Assembly (NCBI GenBank): GCA_001872995.1
Contig: MNXO01000002.1
Coordinates: 1 to 18,940, forward strand
DNA from: Bacteroidetes bacterium CG2_30_32_10
GTDB taxonomy: Bacteria; Bacteroidota; Bacteroidia; Bacteroidales; CG2-30-32-10
Length of the DNA stretch: 18,940 bases
Direction: 5' to 3'
Below, one piece after another: positions 1 to 7,595 of this stretch. The notes under the pieces were generated by a model, which was not told where the DNA came from, did no database searches, and was given only the letters and a program-made list of their open reading frames with translations. Numbering within the stretch: the first letter of the stretch is position 1; each line of letters opens with the position of its first letter. A program made the translations under genes and the position numbers.

Positions 1-139
1 AATAATAAAATAATTTCAGTTGAAAAAAAATAATTACTTTAGCACTTTATTAAAAAAAATATTTTTAGAACAAACAAAATCTTTAAAAAATAATTTTATT
101 ATATCAACTAAATTAAGTTTTGCAGAATAAATTTGAAAC

Positions 140-2332
140 ATGAAAATTATTAAACTGATTAGTATTGCATTTCTTATATTGTTTTATTCGGCAAATGCTG
201 AAGCCCAAAGCAAGAAAGGACCTACTTTTAATGCAGACAAAGCTTATGATAAAGAACTTTATGCACAAGCTCTAAAACTTTACGAAAAAGCGTATTCAAA
301 ATCAAAAAAAGACAAAACACTCAAGGGAAACATCTCCTTTAAAATTGCAATGTGTTATAAAAATATGAATAACACTCGCAAAGCCGAATCGTGGTTCAGA
401 AAAACTATTCAATCTAAATATCCCGATAATATTGCACGCTTATATTTTGCCGAATTGCTTAAAATAAATGGCAAATATGATGAAGCCCTTACGGCATTTA
501 AAGAATACAAAGACCTTGTGCCTTCAGATAAGCTAGGAACTACTGGAATTGAATCTTGTGAACTAGCAAAAAAATGGCTACAAAACCCAACCGCCTTTAA
601 AATTGATAATTTTAGAAAAATAAATGGCAAACAAAGTGATTTTGCACCCAGTTTTGCAGATGCTAAAAATAATTCAATCATATTTACCTCTGGAAGAATT
701 GAAAACAAAGGCAAAGGAAACGATGGTTGGACTGGTGAAAAATTTACCGATTTATATATCACTTATAAGGACCCGAAAAAACTCACTTGGACAACACCAA
801 TAGCATTAGGAGATACTATCAATTCACCAGTGAACGAAGGGGCATCATCTTTAAATGCAAATGGAATGATGCTTTATTTCACAAGATGTAAAATAGAAAA
901 GAAAAAATTATGTGGTTGCGAAGTTTTTACTTCTCACAGAGACGGAAGTGATTGGGGCGAAACTACTGTATTTCCTCTTGGTCCAGATTCATTAATCAAT
1001 GCACATCCTTCCATTAGTGCAAACGAATTAGAACTTTATTTTGTCTCCAATATGCCTGGAGGTTTCGGAGGAAAAGACATTTGGATGGTAAAAAGAGACA
1101 GAAAAAACAAACCTTGGAGCAAGCCAATCAACTTAGGTGCTGAAATAAACACTGAATATGATGAAGTATTCCCATACATTCGACCTGATGGCGTTTTGTA
1201 TTATGCTTCTAACAAACCTTCGGGTATGGGTGGTTTAGATATTTACGAAGTTAAGAAAAAAGACGAAACAAGTTGGGGCATTCCTGAAAATATGAAATCT
1301 CCCATCAACTCATCTTATGATGATTTCGCCTTGATTTGGGGCAAAACTTTGGAAAAAGGTAATTTCGATATGGGTTATTTCAGTTCCAACAGATTAGGCT
1401 TGGGCGGTAGAGGTAGCGATGATATCTACTCCTTTATTCTTCCACCTAAAACCTTTACACTCAAAGGAACAGTGAGAGACAAAACTACTAAAACTATTCT
1501 TTCTGGTGTAAAAGTAAGATTAGTTGGTACCGATGGTTTACCTATTGAAACAAAAACAGATGCAAAAGGTGTTTATTTATTTGATAAATCGATGATTTCA
1601 CCTAATGTTACTTATGATATCTTTGTTAGTAAAGAAAAATATTTTGCAACTACAGGCAAAGAAACTACTGTTGGACTTGAAAACAACAAAGATTTTGTAC
1701 ATGATTTTCTTTTAGAACCAATTCCACAAAAACCAATCGAATTACCTGAAATACTTTACGATTTAGCCAAGTGGGATTTAAAACCACAATACCAAGACTC
1801 TCTCAATGGTTTAATAATCACACTAAACGACAATCCTACAATTGTGGTTGAATTAAGTTCACATACCGACCCACGTGCATCTGATGAATATAATGACACT
1901 TTATCTCAAAAAAGAGCACAATCGGTGGTTGATTATTTAATATTAAAAGGGATAGCTCCAGATAGACTCGTAGCAAAAGGTTATGGCAAAAGAGTTCCAA
2001 AAATTCTTGATAAAGATATTACTCGTGATGGTTTTACTTTTCCAAAAGGAACTATTGTAAATGAAGAATATATTAACGCTATCAAAAATCCTATTCAAAA
2101 AGAAGCTGCTTATCAATTAAATCGAAGAACCGAATTTAAAGTTTTACGTGATAACTATGTGCCTAAACCTACAAATACGCCCATAGTTCCTCCTAAAGAC
2201 ACTCCCAAGGAACAACCCAAAGATACTAAAGAACAACCAAAGGAAGCTCCTAAAGATAATACAATTAAAACAAACGGAGATGCTCCCACTGGAACGCCAA
2301 AAGACAAAACTAAGGAAGACCCTAAGAAATAG
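140..2332 (+). CDS. OmpA-family protein with TPR, beta-propeller and CarboxypepD_reg-like domains
   Basis: This is a 730-residue exported envelope protein, probably anchored to peptidoglycan. Residues 1-22 form a signal peptide ending ANAEAQ, with no lipobox Cys. Residues about 30-140 are TPR-like helices. Residues about 165-435 hold PD40-type propeller blades, seen in repeated motifs such as ELYFVSNMPGGFGGKDIW and VLYYASNKPSGMGGLDIY. Residues about 438-530 look like a carboxypeptidase regulatory-like beta-sandwich (LKGTVRD...). Residues about 538-665 are an OmpA C-terminal domain with SHTD (H575, D577) and NRRTEF. A Pro/Lys/Thr-rich tail of about 55 residues follows, which is unusual. The architecture is that of PorE of the type IX secretion system and its many Bacteroidota paralogs. 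No porP/sprF gene is adjacent, so a secretion role is only a possibility. The start has no Shine-Dalgarno; a weak -7-like TAAGTTTTG lies at 114-122. The gene stands alone, with a terminator right after it. Confidence 0.88.
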   Translation: MKIIKLISIAFLILFYSANAEAQSKKGPTFNADKAYDKELYAQALKLYEKAYSKSKKDKTLKGNISFKIAMCYKNMNNTRKAESWFRKTIQSKYPDNIARLYFAELLKINGKYDEALTAFKEYKDLVPSDKLGTTGIESCELAKKWLQNPTAFKIDNFRKINGKQSDFAPSFADAKNNSIIFTSGRIENKGKGNDGWTGEKFTDLYITYKDPKKLTWTTPIALGDTINSPVNEGASSLNANGMMLYFTRCKIEKKKLCGCEVFTSHRDGSDWGETTVFPLGPDSLINAHPSISANELELYFVSNMPGGFGGKDIWMVKRDRKNKPWSKPINLGAEINTEYDEVFPYIRPDGVLYYASNKPSGMGGLDIYEVKKKDETSWGIPENMKSPINSSYDDFALIWGKTLEKGNFDMGYFSSNRLGLGGRGSDDIYSFILPPKTFTLKGTVRDKTTKTILSGVKVRLVGTDGLPIETKTDAKGVYLFDKSMISPNVTYDIFVSKEKYFATTGKETTVGLENNKDFVHDFLLEPIPQKPIELPEILYDLAKWDLKPQYQDSLNGLIITLNDNPTIVVELSSHTDPRASDEYNDTLSQKRAQSVVDYLILKGIAPDRLVAKGYGKRVPKILDKDITRDGFTFPKGTIVNEEYINAIKNPIQKEAAYQLNRRTEFKVLRDNYVPKPTNTPIVPPKDTPKEQPKDTKEQPKEAPKDNTIKTNGDAPTGTPKDKTKEDPKK

Positions 2333-2360
2333 CAATAAAAAGAATAAAGATACATCTATA

Positions 2361-2391
2361 AAAAAAGCGTCCTGCAATTGGATGCTTTTTT
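2361..2391 (+). terminator. Rho-independent terminator after the 730-residue OmpA-family gene
   Basis: A 12-bp stem (one G-T pair) has arms at 2361-2372 and 2380-2391 and a 7-base loop. It ends in a run of six T. It sits 28 bases after the stop codon and separates the gene from purM. The A-run on the left arm could also let it act on the other strand. Confidence 0.8.
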
Positions 2392-2406
2392 AATTATAAA
2401 TAAGAC

Positions 2407-3573
2407 ATGGAAGAATTAAAATACAACCTCAGAGGAGTTTCAGCATCAAAGGAAGACGTTCATAATGCCATCAAAAACCTTGACAAAGGACTTTTTCCAA
2501 ATGCATTTTGTAAGATAGTTCCTGACATTCTTGGAGGAGATAATGAATATTGTGTTATCATGCACGCCGATGGTGCAGGAACTAAATCTGCATTGGCATA
2601 TTTGTATTGGAAAGAAACTGGAGATATCTCTGTTTGGAAAGGAATTGCTCAAGATGCCATCGTAATGAATACAGATGATTTGCTTTGCGTAGGTGCTGTG
2701 GATAATATCTTACTTTCTTCTACGATTGGTAGAAATAAAAACTTGATTCCAGGCAACGTAATTTCGGAAATAATAAACGGAACCGAAGAATTTCTTAAAA
2801 GAATGAGGAAACTTGGCGTAAATATTTATTCTACGGGTGGTGAAACGGCTGATGTTGGCGATTTAGTTCGTACAATCATTGTAGATTCAACCGTTACATG
2901 CAGAATGAAACGCAAAGATGTTATTACCAATAATAATATTCAAGCAGGAGATGTTATTGTTGGGTTATCCTCTTATGGGAAAGCAACTTATGAGGACGAA
3001 TATAACGGTGGAATGGGAAGTAATGGATTAACTTCGGCACGTCATGATGTTTTTTCAAAAATTTATGCAAAAAAATATCCCGAAAGCTTTGATGCAATGA
3101 TACCTGAAGCATATATTTATTCAGGAAACACTTTACTAACAGATATTATTCAAGAAACCAATATCAATGCAGGAAAACTGGTGCTTTCTCCAACAAGAAC
3201 TTATGCTCCCATTATAAAATCTATACTAGATATTTATAGAAGTCAAGTTCATGGAATAATTCACTGCAGTGGTGGGGCGCAAACCAAAGTATTAAACTTT
3301 GTTGATAATTTACATATTATAAAAGATGCACTCTTCAAAACTCCACCTTTATATAAACTTATACAAGAACAATCAGGAACCAATTGGAAAGAAATGTACA
3401 AGGTCTTTAATATGGGACATAGGATGGAACTTTATGTCTCTTCCGAAATAGCTTCTAATATTATAACTATTTCTAAGTCGTATAATGTGGAAGCACAAAT
3501 AATAGGTCATTGCGAACCTGCAACTATCAAAAAGCTTACTATTAAAAGCGAGTATGGAGACTTTATCTATTAA
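2407..3573 (+). CDS. purM: Phosphoribosylformylglycinamidine cyclo-ligase (AIR synthetase)
   Basis: PurM closes the imidazole ring of formylglycinamidine ribonucleotide using ATP, giving aminoimidazole ribonucleotide in de novo purine synthesis in the cytoplasm. At 388 residues it is a little longer than the E. coli enzyme (about 345). Recognisable AIR-synthetase motifs are MHADGAGTKSALAY (residues 52-65), AQDAIVMNTDDLLCVGA (81-97), STGGETADVGD and GLSSYGKATYEDEYNGGMGSNG. Together these make the nucleotide and phosphate-binding loops of the PurM N-terminal domain. The C-terminal half is more divergent, as I would expect for the Bacteroidota form. The ATG at 2407 has no Shine-Dalgarno, only A-rich sequence upstream. 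The gene follows a terminator and is 46 bases ahead of prfA, where a -7 element suggests an additional start of transcription. Confidence 0.9.
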   Translation: MEELKYNLRGVSASKEDVHNAIKNLDKGLFPNAFCKIVPDILGGDNEYCVIMHADGAGTKSALAYLYWKETGDISVWKGIAQDAIVMNTDDLLCVGAVDNILLSSTIGRNKNLIPGNVISEIINGTEEFLKRMRKLGVNIYSTGGETADVGDLVRTIIVDSTVTCRMKRKDVITNNNIQAGDVIVGLSSYGKATYEDEYNGGMGSNGLTSARHDVFSKIYAKKYPESFDAMIPEAYIYSGNTLLTDIIQETNINAGKLVLSPTRTYAPIIKSILDIYRSQVHGIIHCSGGAQTKVLNFVDNLHIIKDALFKTPPLYKLIQEQSGTNWKEMYKVFNMGHRMELYVSSEIASNIITISKSYNVEAQIIGHCEPATIKKLTIKSEYGDFIY

Positions 3574-3585
3574 ACTTATTTTTCT

Positions 3586-3593
3586 TACCTTTG
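3586..3593 (+). promoter_or_regulatory. Probable Bacteroidota -7 element before prfA
   Basis: TACCTTTG matches the Bacteroidota -7 consensus TAnnTTTG exactly and lies 27 bases before the prfA start. A partial -33 match (TTTA at 3562-3565) sits 20 bases upstream, inside the end of purM, so the -33 half is weak. It suggests prfA-pyrF can be transcribed separately from purM. Confidence 0.5.
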
Positions 3594-3619
3594 CAATTGA
3601 TTTTTTAATTAACAAATAA

Positions 3620-4690
3620 ATGATAGACAAATTAAAGTCGCTATATAATCGATGGCTTGAAATTGGAGAACAATTAAACGATTCGACGATAATAGCAGAT
3701 ATGAAGCGTTATATCAAACTAAGTAAAGATTATAAAGAGCTTCAACCCATTGCTGATGCTTATAAAAAGTATTCAAATATAATAGATAATTTAGTATCAT
3801 CAAAAGAAATTCTGTATAACGAAAAAGATGAAGAGTTTAGAAATATGGCGAAAGCTGAGTTTGACTTGCTTACTTCAGAAAAAGAGAAGTTAGATGAAGA
3901 AATACGTGTCTTATTAATACCTGCTGACCCCACTGATGATAAAAATGCAGTAATGGAAATACGTGCAGGAACTGGTGGTGATGAAGCTAGTATATTTGCT
4001 GGTGACTTATATAGAATGTACACACGTTTCTGCGAAAGAAAAAAATGGAAAGTAGATTTAGTAGACTTTGCAGAAGGAACTGCTGGTGGATTTAAAGAAA
4101 TAATAATTAATGTAATTGGCGAAGGAGCTTATGGCATTTTAAAATTTGAATCTGGAGTGCATCGTGTTCAAAGAGTGCCGCAAACAGAAACACAAGGAAG
4201 AATTCACACCTCTGCTGCATCTGTAGTGGTGCTTCCTGAAGCCGACGAATTTGATGTGGAGCTAAAAATGTCTGATGTAAGAAAAGACACCTTTTGTTCA
4301 TCAGGTCCTGGCGGTCAATCGGTAAACACTACTTACTCCGCTATTAGATTAACTCACATACCTACAGGAATTGTTGTTAGTTGTCAAGATGAAAAATCTC
4401 AAATGAAAAATTTTGATAAAGCAGTTTCTGTCCTAAGAACCAGACTTTACGAGCAAGAGTATAAAAAACATCTCGAAGAAATGTCTTTGAAACGAAAGAC
4501 CATGGTTTCTACAGGCGACCGTTCTGCTAAAATACGAACCTATAATTATCCACAATCACGTGTTACTGACCATAGAATAGGGATGACTTTATATAATTTA
4601 CCTATTGTGATGGATGGAGAAATTCTTGGTTTGATAGAAGCACTGCAATTTGCAGAAAACACAGAAAAGTTAAAAGAATCTGTTGAATAA
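3620..4690 (+). CDS. prfA: Peptide chain release factor 1
   Basis: RF1 recognises UAA and UAG in the ribosomal A site and triggers release of the finished peptide. The protein is 356 residues, the usual RF1 length. The catalytic GGQ is at residues 231-233 in the context SSGPGGQSVNTTYSAIRLTH, so Q233 would be the residue methylated by PrmC. The stop-codon recognition tripeptide has the RF1 form PxT: P187-Q188-T189 within RVPQTETQGRIHTSA. That separates it from RF2, which carries SPF. Residues 1-100 are the helical N-terminal domain and the end has the family's NYPQSRVTDHRIG stretch. pyrF starts 14 bases later, so the two are almost certainly co-transcribed. No programmed frameshift site is present, again unlike many RF2 genes. 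Confidence 0.96.
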   Translation: MIDKLKSLYNRWLEIGEQLNDSTIIADMKRYIKLSKDYKELQPIADAYKKYSNIIDNLVSSKEILYNEKDEEFRNMAKAEFDLLTSEKEKLDEEIRVLLIPADPTDDKNAVMEIRAGTGGDEASIFAGDLYRMYTRFCERKKWKVDLVDFAEGTAGGFKEIIINVIGEGAYGILKFESGVHRVQRVPQTETQGRIHTSAASVVVLPEADEFDVELKMSDVRKDTFCSSGPGGQSVNTTYSAIRLTHIPTGIVVSCQDEKSQMKNFDKAVSVLRTRLYEQEYKKHLEEMSLKRKTMVSTGDRSAKIRTYNYPQSRVTDHRIGMTLYNLPIVMDGEILGLIEALQFAENTEKLKESVE

Positions 4691-4704
4691 TAAATCAATA
4701 GCTA

Positions 4705-5535
4705 ATGAATAAGCTCGAGTTATTTGATAATATTAAGAAAAAAAAATCATTTCTTTGTGTTGGTCTTGACACTGATATTACAAAAATACCTAAGCATCTT
4801 CTTCAATTAACAGACCCTGTTTTTGAGTTTAACAAACAGATTATTGATGCAACTATAGAATATGCTGTTGCTTATAAACCTAATACTGCTTTTTATGAAT
4901 GTCTGGGAACTAAAGGCTGGGAAAGTCTTGAAAAAACAATTCAATACTTAAACCAAATCAAAGACAGACCTTTTGTTATAGCTGACGCTAAAAGAGGAGA
5001 CATTGGTAACACTTCTACTATGTACGCCAAAGCTTTTTTTGAACAAATGAATGTAGATGCCATTACTGTTAGCCCTTATATGGGGAGCGATTCTGTAAAA
5101 CCTTTTCTTACCTTTAAAGATAAATGGGCAATTATATTGGCTCTCACTTCAAACGAGGGAGCATCTGATTTTCAATATTCTTCATCCGAAATAAAAACTC
5201 AACTTTTTGAAACCATACTTGAAAAAGGGAAAAAGTGGGGCAATGAAAACAATATGATGTGGGTTGTAGGAGCAACCAAAGCAGAAATGCTGAAAACTAT
5301 TAGAAATATAGTTCCTAATCATTTTCTTTTAATACCAGGTATAGGAAATCAAGGCGGAAACCTAAGAGAAGTTGTAAAAAATGGCTTAAATAAACAATGT
5401 GGATTGATAGTTAATGCTTCACGAAGTATTATATATGCTGGAAACAAAAATGACTTTGCGCAAAAATCTACCAATGAAGCAAAAAAAGTTCAAAAAGAAA
5501 TGGAACAATTACTTTATCAATATAACCTACTTTAA
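4705..5535 (+). CDS. pyrF: Orotidine 5'-phosphate decarboxylase (type 2 family)
   Basis: PyrF decarboxylates orotidine 5'-phosphate to UMP, the last step of de novo pyrimidine synthesis. The 276-residue length fits the longer type 2 family rather than the roughly 230-residue E. coli type. The catalytic Asp-Lys network is visible in ADAKRGDIGNTS (D94, K96, D99), with substrate-binding FLCVGLDTD near the N-terminus and VAYKPN (K58). VSPYMGSDSVKPF, VVGATKAEML and the phosphate-binding PGIGNQGG complete the barrel. Only 14 bases separate it from prfA, indicating an operon; a hairpin with a T-rich stretch follows the stop. A run of nine A near codons 11-14 is slippage-prone, but the frame is intact. 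Confidence 0.94.
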   Translation: MNKLELFDNIKKKKSFLCVGLDTDITKIPKHLLQLTDPVFEFNKQIIDATIEYAVAYKPNTAFYECLGTKGWESLEKTIQYLNQIKDRPFVIADAKRGDIGNTSTMYAKAFFEQMNVDAITVSPYMGSDSVKPFLTFKDKWAIILALTSNEGASDFQYSSSEIKTQLFETILEKGKKWGNENNMMWVVGATKAEMLKTIRNIVPNHFLLIPGIGNQGGNLREVVKNGLNKQCGLIVNASRSIIYAGNKNDFAQKSTNEAKKVQKEMEQLLYQYNLL

Positions 5536-5548
5536 TTATTTAAACTTA

Positions 5549-5590
5549 AATTGCTATTGTAGCAATTGACTACATTTTTTTATTTTTTTT
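5549..5590 (+). terminator. Probable terminator after pyrF
   Basis: A perfect 8-bp stem with arms at 5549-5556 and 5560-5567 and a 3-base loop is followed, after seven bases, by a nearly unbroken T tract at 5575-5590. The gap between stem and T tract makes it weaker than the window's other terminators, but it sits 14 bases after the pyrF stop. Confidence 0.5.
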
Positions 5591-5620
5591 TACTTATTTA
5601 AAAATAAATACCTTAAAATA

Positions 5621-5652
5621 TTTGATTAGAACATTTATTAAATATAATTTTG
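5621..5652 (+). promoter_or_regulatory. Promoter of gdhA, Bacteroidota type
   Basis: TTTG at 5621-5624 (-33) and TAATTTTG at 5645-5652 (-7) are separated by 20 bases, matching the TTTG-N19/20-TAnnTTTG consensus of the primary sigma factor in this phylum. Transcription would start near 5659, leaving a leader of about 70 bases before gdhA. Confidence 0.65.
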
Positions 5653-5718
5653 CGGAAAATTTATAACAAATTACATTATAAATCATTTAATAAATTCATT
5701 TCCAAATTAATTTAAAAC

Positions 5719-5723
5719 AGGAG
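5719..5723 (+). promoter_or_regulatory. Shine-Dalgarno site of gdhA
   Basis: AGGAG lies 8 bases before the ATG at 5732. This is notable because most other starts in the window have only A-rich sequence there, the norm in Bacteroidota. It settles the gdhA start and fits a strongly expressed gene. Confidence 0.6.
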
Positions 5724-5731
5724 AAAAAATC

Positions 5732-7066
5732 ATGAATGTTGAAAAAATTATGACTGACTTGGAGAAAAAAAATCCAGGTGAAAAAGAGTTCTTGCAAGCA
5801 GCACGTGAAGTTTTAGAATCTATTGTTGAAGTAGTAGAAGCTAATCCTCAATTTGAAGATGCTGGAATTATTGAACGTATCATTGAACCAGACAGAACTT
5901 TAATATTTAAAGTTCCATGGACTGATGATAAAGGAAAAATTCATATCAACAAAGGATACAGAGTACAATTCAACAATGCTATTGGACCTTATAAAGGTGG
6001 ATTAAGATTTCACCCAAGTGTTAACTTAAGTATATTGAAATTTTTAGGATTTGAACAAATATTCAAAAACAGTTTAACCACACTTCCTATGGGTGGTGGC
6101 AAAGGTGGCTCTGATTTTGATCCTAAAGGTAAATCAAATGCAGAAGTAATGAGATTCTGTCAAAGCTTTATGTTAGAATTAGTAAGAATGATAGGACCAG
6201 AAACAGATGTTCCTGCTGGAGATATTGGTGTTGGTGGAAGAGAAATAGGTTTCTTATATGGTATGTATAAAAAATTAACTCGCGAACATGTTGGTGTTCT
6301 TACTGGTAAAGGTTTAAACTGGGGAGGTTCATTGGTACGTCCAGAAGCTACAGGTTTTGGTGGCATTTATTTTGTTGAAGAAATGTTGAAAACTAAAGGA
6401 TTAAACCTTAAAGGAAAAACAGTTGCTATCTCTGGTTTTGGTAACGTTGCTTGGGGTGCAGCTCTTAAAGTAGTTGAATTAGGTGGAAAAGTAGTTACAA
6501 TTTCTGGACCTGATGGCTATATTTACGACAAAGAAGGAATTTCTGGAAAGAAAATTGATTATATGTTAGAACTACGTGCTTCTAATCAAGATATCGTTAA
6601 ACCATATAGTTATGAATTCGGCGCTGAATTTCATGAAAAAAAGAGACCTTGGGAAGTTAAATGCGACATCGCTCTTCCTTGTGCTACTCAGAATGAATTA
6701 GGTGGCGATGATGCTAAGAAATTAATTGCTAATGGTTGTATTCTTGTTGCAGAAATTTCTAACATGGGTTGTACTCCAGAGGCTGTTGAAATTTTCCTTA
6801 AAAATAAATTGTTATTTGGACCAGGAAAAGCCGTTAATGCTGGTGGTGTTGCTACCTCAGGTCTTGAAATGACACAAAACTCAATGAAAATCAATTGGGG
6901 TGCTGCAGAAGTTGACCAAAGATTACATGAAATTATGAAAAATATTCATGCCGCTTGCGTTCAACACGGTAAAAACAAAGAAGGTTATGTTAACTACGTG
7001 AAAGGTGCTAATATTGCTGGTTTCTTAAAAGTTGCCAATGCAATGTTAGATCAAGGTATTGTATAA
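5732..7066 (+). CDS. gdhA: Glutamate dehydrogenase, hexameric class
   Basis: This enzyme interconverts 2-oxoglutarate plus ammonia and glutamate in the cytoplasm, with NAD(P)H. At 444 residues it matches the short hexameric bacterial class (E. coli GdhA has 447). The glutamate site shows K88 in IGPYKGGLRFHPSV, the LPMGGGKGGSDFDPKG loop with K124, and PAGDIGVGGRE with catalytic D164. The Rossmann domain begins near residue 228 with SGFGNVAWGAALK. The E. coli-like spacing suggests the NADP-dependent biosynthetic form, but I cannot settle the cofactor from sequence reading alone. It has its own promoter, a clear Shine-Dalgarno and a strong terminator, so it is probably a single-gene unit with high expression. 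It converges on the minus-strand OmpA-family gene across a 530-base gap. Confidence 0.95.
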   Translation: MNVEKIMTDLEKKNPGEKEFLQAAREVLESIVEVVEANPQFEDAGIIERIIEPDRTLIFKVPWTDDKGKIHINKGYRVQFNNAIGPYKGGLRFHPSVNLSILKFLGFEQIFKNSLTTLPMGGGKGGSDFDPKGKSNAEVMRFCQSFMLELVRMIGPETDVPAGDIGVGGREIGFLYGMYKKLTREHVGVLTGKGLNWGGSLVRPEATGFGGIYFVEEMLKTKGLNLKGKTVAISGFGNVAWGAALKVVELGGKVVTISGPDGYIYDKEGISGKKIDYMLELRASNQDIVKPYSYEFGAEFHEKKRPWEVKCDIALPCATQNELGGDDAKKLIANGCILVAEISNMGCTPEAVEIFLKNKLLFGPGKAVNAGGVATSGLEMTQNSMKINWGAAEVDQRLHEIMKNIHAACVQHGKNKEGYVNYVKGANIAGFLKVANAMLDQGIV

Positions 7067-7082
7067 TCTTTCTATTGATAAT

Positions 7083-7117
7083 AAAAAAAAGCGGCTCTAA
7101 AGAACCGCTTTTTTTTT
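7083..7117 (+). terminator. Terminator after gdhA, probably bidirectional
   Basis: Eight A, then GCGG, pair with CCGC followed by nine T; the inner bases add a mismatch-containing extension of the stem. It begins 17 bases after the gdhA stop. The A and T runs on both sides mean the same hairpin could end transcription arriving on the minus strand from the 7118-7546 gap. Confidence 0.85.
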
Positions 7118-7546
7118 ATTTTTTAAACTATCAATATGATTTGTAATCTAAACATATTAAACCCAAATTACACAATAGGAGACGAAGTCGATCTACTTGC
7201 GTTAGTTGGGTTAACTCCGATTTAACAAATCTTTGGTTTTCAATATTCTACTTTTAAAAAGCATTAGATTTGTTTAATCGATTAAGCTAATGCGTAATTT
7301 AGGTTAAAGGATTATATTGCCTTAATAATACCAATCAACCTACAATTAAAAATATGATTTATTTCGTCTCGTTAATATATTCCAATCATATCGAAATTAG
7401 TCTGTGGTATATAACTAAAGCAAGTTAACTAAATTCAATTCACTCTTTTATTTATCAGTTAGGGATAGCAAATATAAAGGCTCCCTTTTAATTCATATTA
7501 TCAAATATAACAACAATAAGAAAATATTAAAAGAATACCCCCTACC
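7118..7546. other. Intergenic region rich in inverted repeats; possible structured RNA
   Basis: This gap of about 430 bases lies between two convergent genes and contains no convincing protein gene. Inverted repeats that I can see are: 7160-7166 with 7206-7212 (7 bp); 7218-7232 with 7266-7280 (15 bp, one mismatch); 7261-7267 with 7287-7293 (7 bp, an alternative to the previous); 7300-7305 with 7337-7342, enclosing 7307-7310 with 7320-7323; 7352-7359 with 7384-7391 (8 bp); and 7461-7465 with 7482-7486, followed by TTTT. Minus-strand -7-like boxes (TATATTTG) occur at 7509-7502 and 7476-7469, without good -33 elements. It could encode an RNA on either strand or be a decayed sequence; it resembles no RNA family I know (not tmRNA, SRP RNA or RNase P RNA). 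Confidence 0.35.
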
Positions 7547-7578
7547 AAAAAAAAAGGAGAAAATAATTCTCCTTTTTT
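7547..7578 (-). terminator. Terminator after the minus-strand OmpA-family gene
   Basis: GGAGAA at 7556-7561 pairs with TTCTCC at 7567-7572 around a 5-base loop, flanked by nine A at 7547-7555 and six T at 7573-7578. On the minus strand it reads as a G+C-containing stem followed by nine U, 17 bases after the stop of the 7596-9674 gene. Confidence 0.8.
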
Positions 7579-7595
7579 ACTAATTTAATTTTTAT

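Noticed and set aside
409..762. Open frame of 117 codons on the minus strand inside the first OmpA-family gene
   Set aside because: It lies wholly opposite a well-supported gene, has no family features, and its composition follows from the coding strand.
2144..2377. Minus-strand frames opposite the Pro/Lys-rich tail
   Set aside because: Their hydrophobic, low-complexity translations are the expected shadow of a Lys/Pro-rich coding strand and have no start signals.
7160..7490. The structured gap as tmRNA, SRP RNA or RNase P RNA
   Set aside because: I saw no tRNA-like ends or tag frame of tmRNA, no GGAAGG-type SRP loop, and no conserved RNase P core motifs on either strand.
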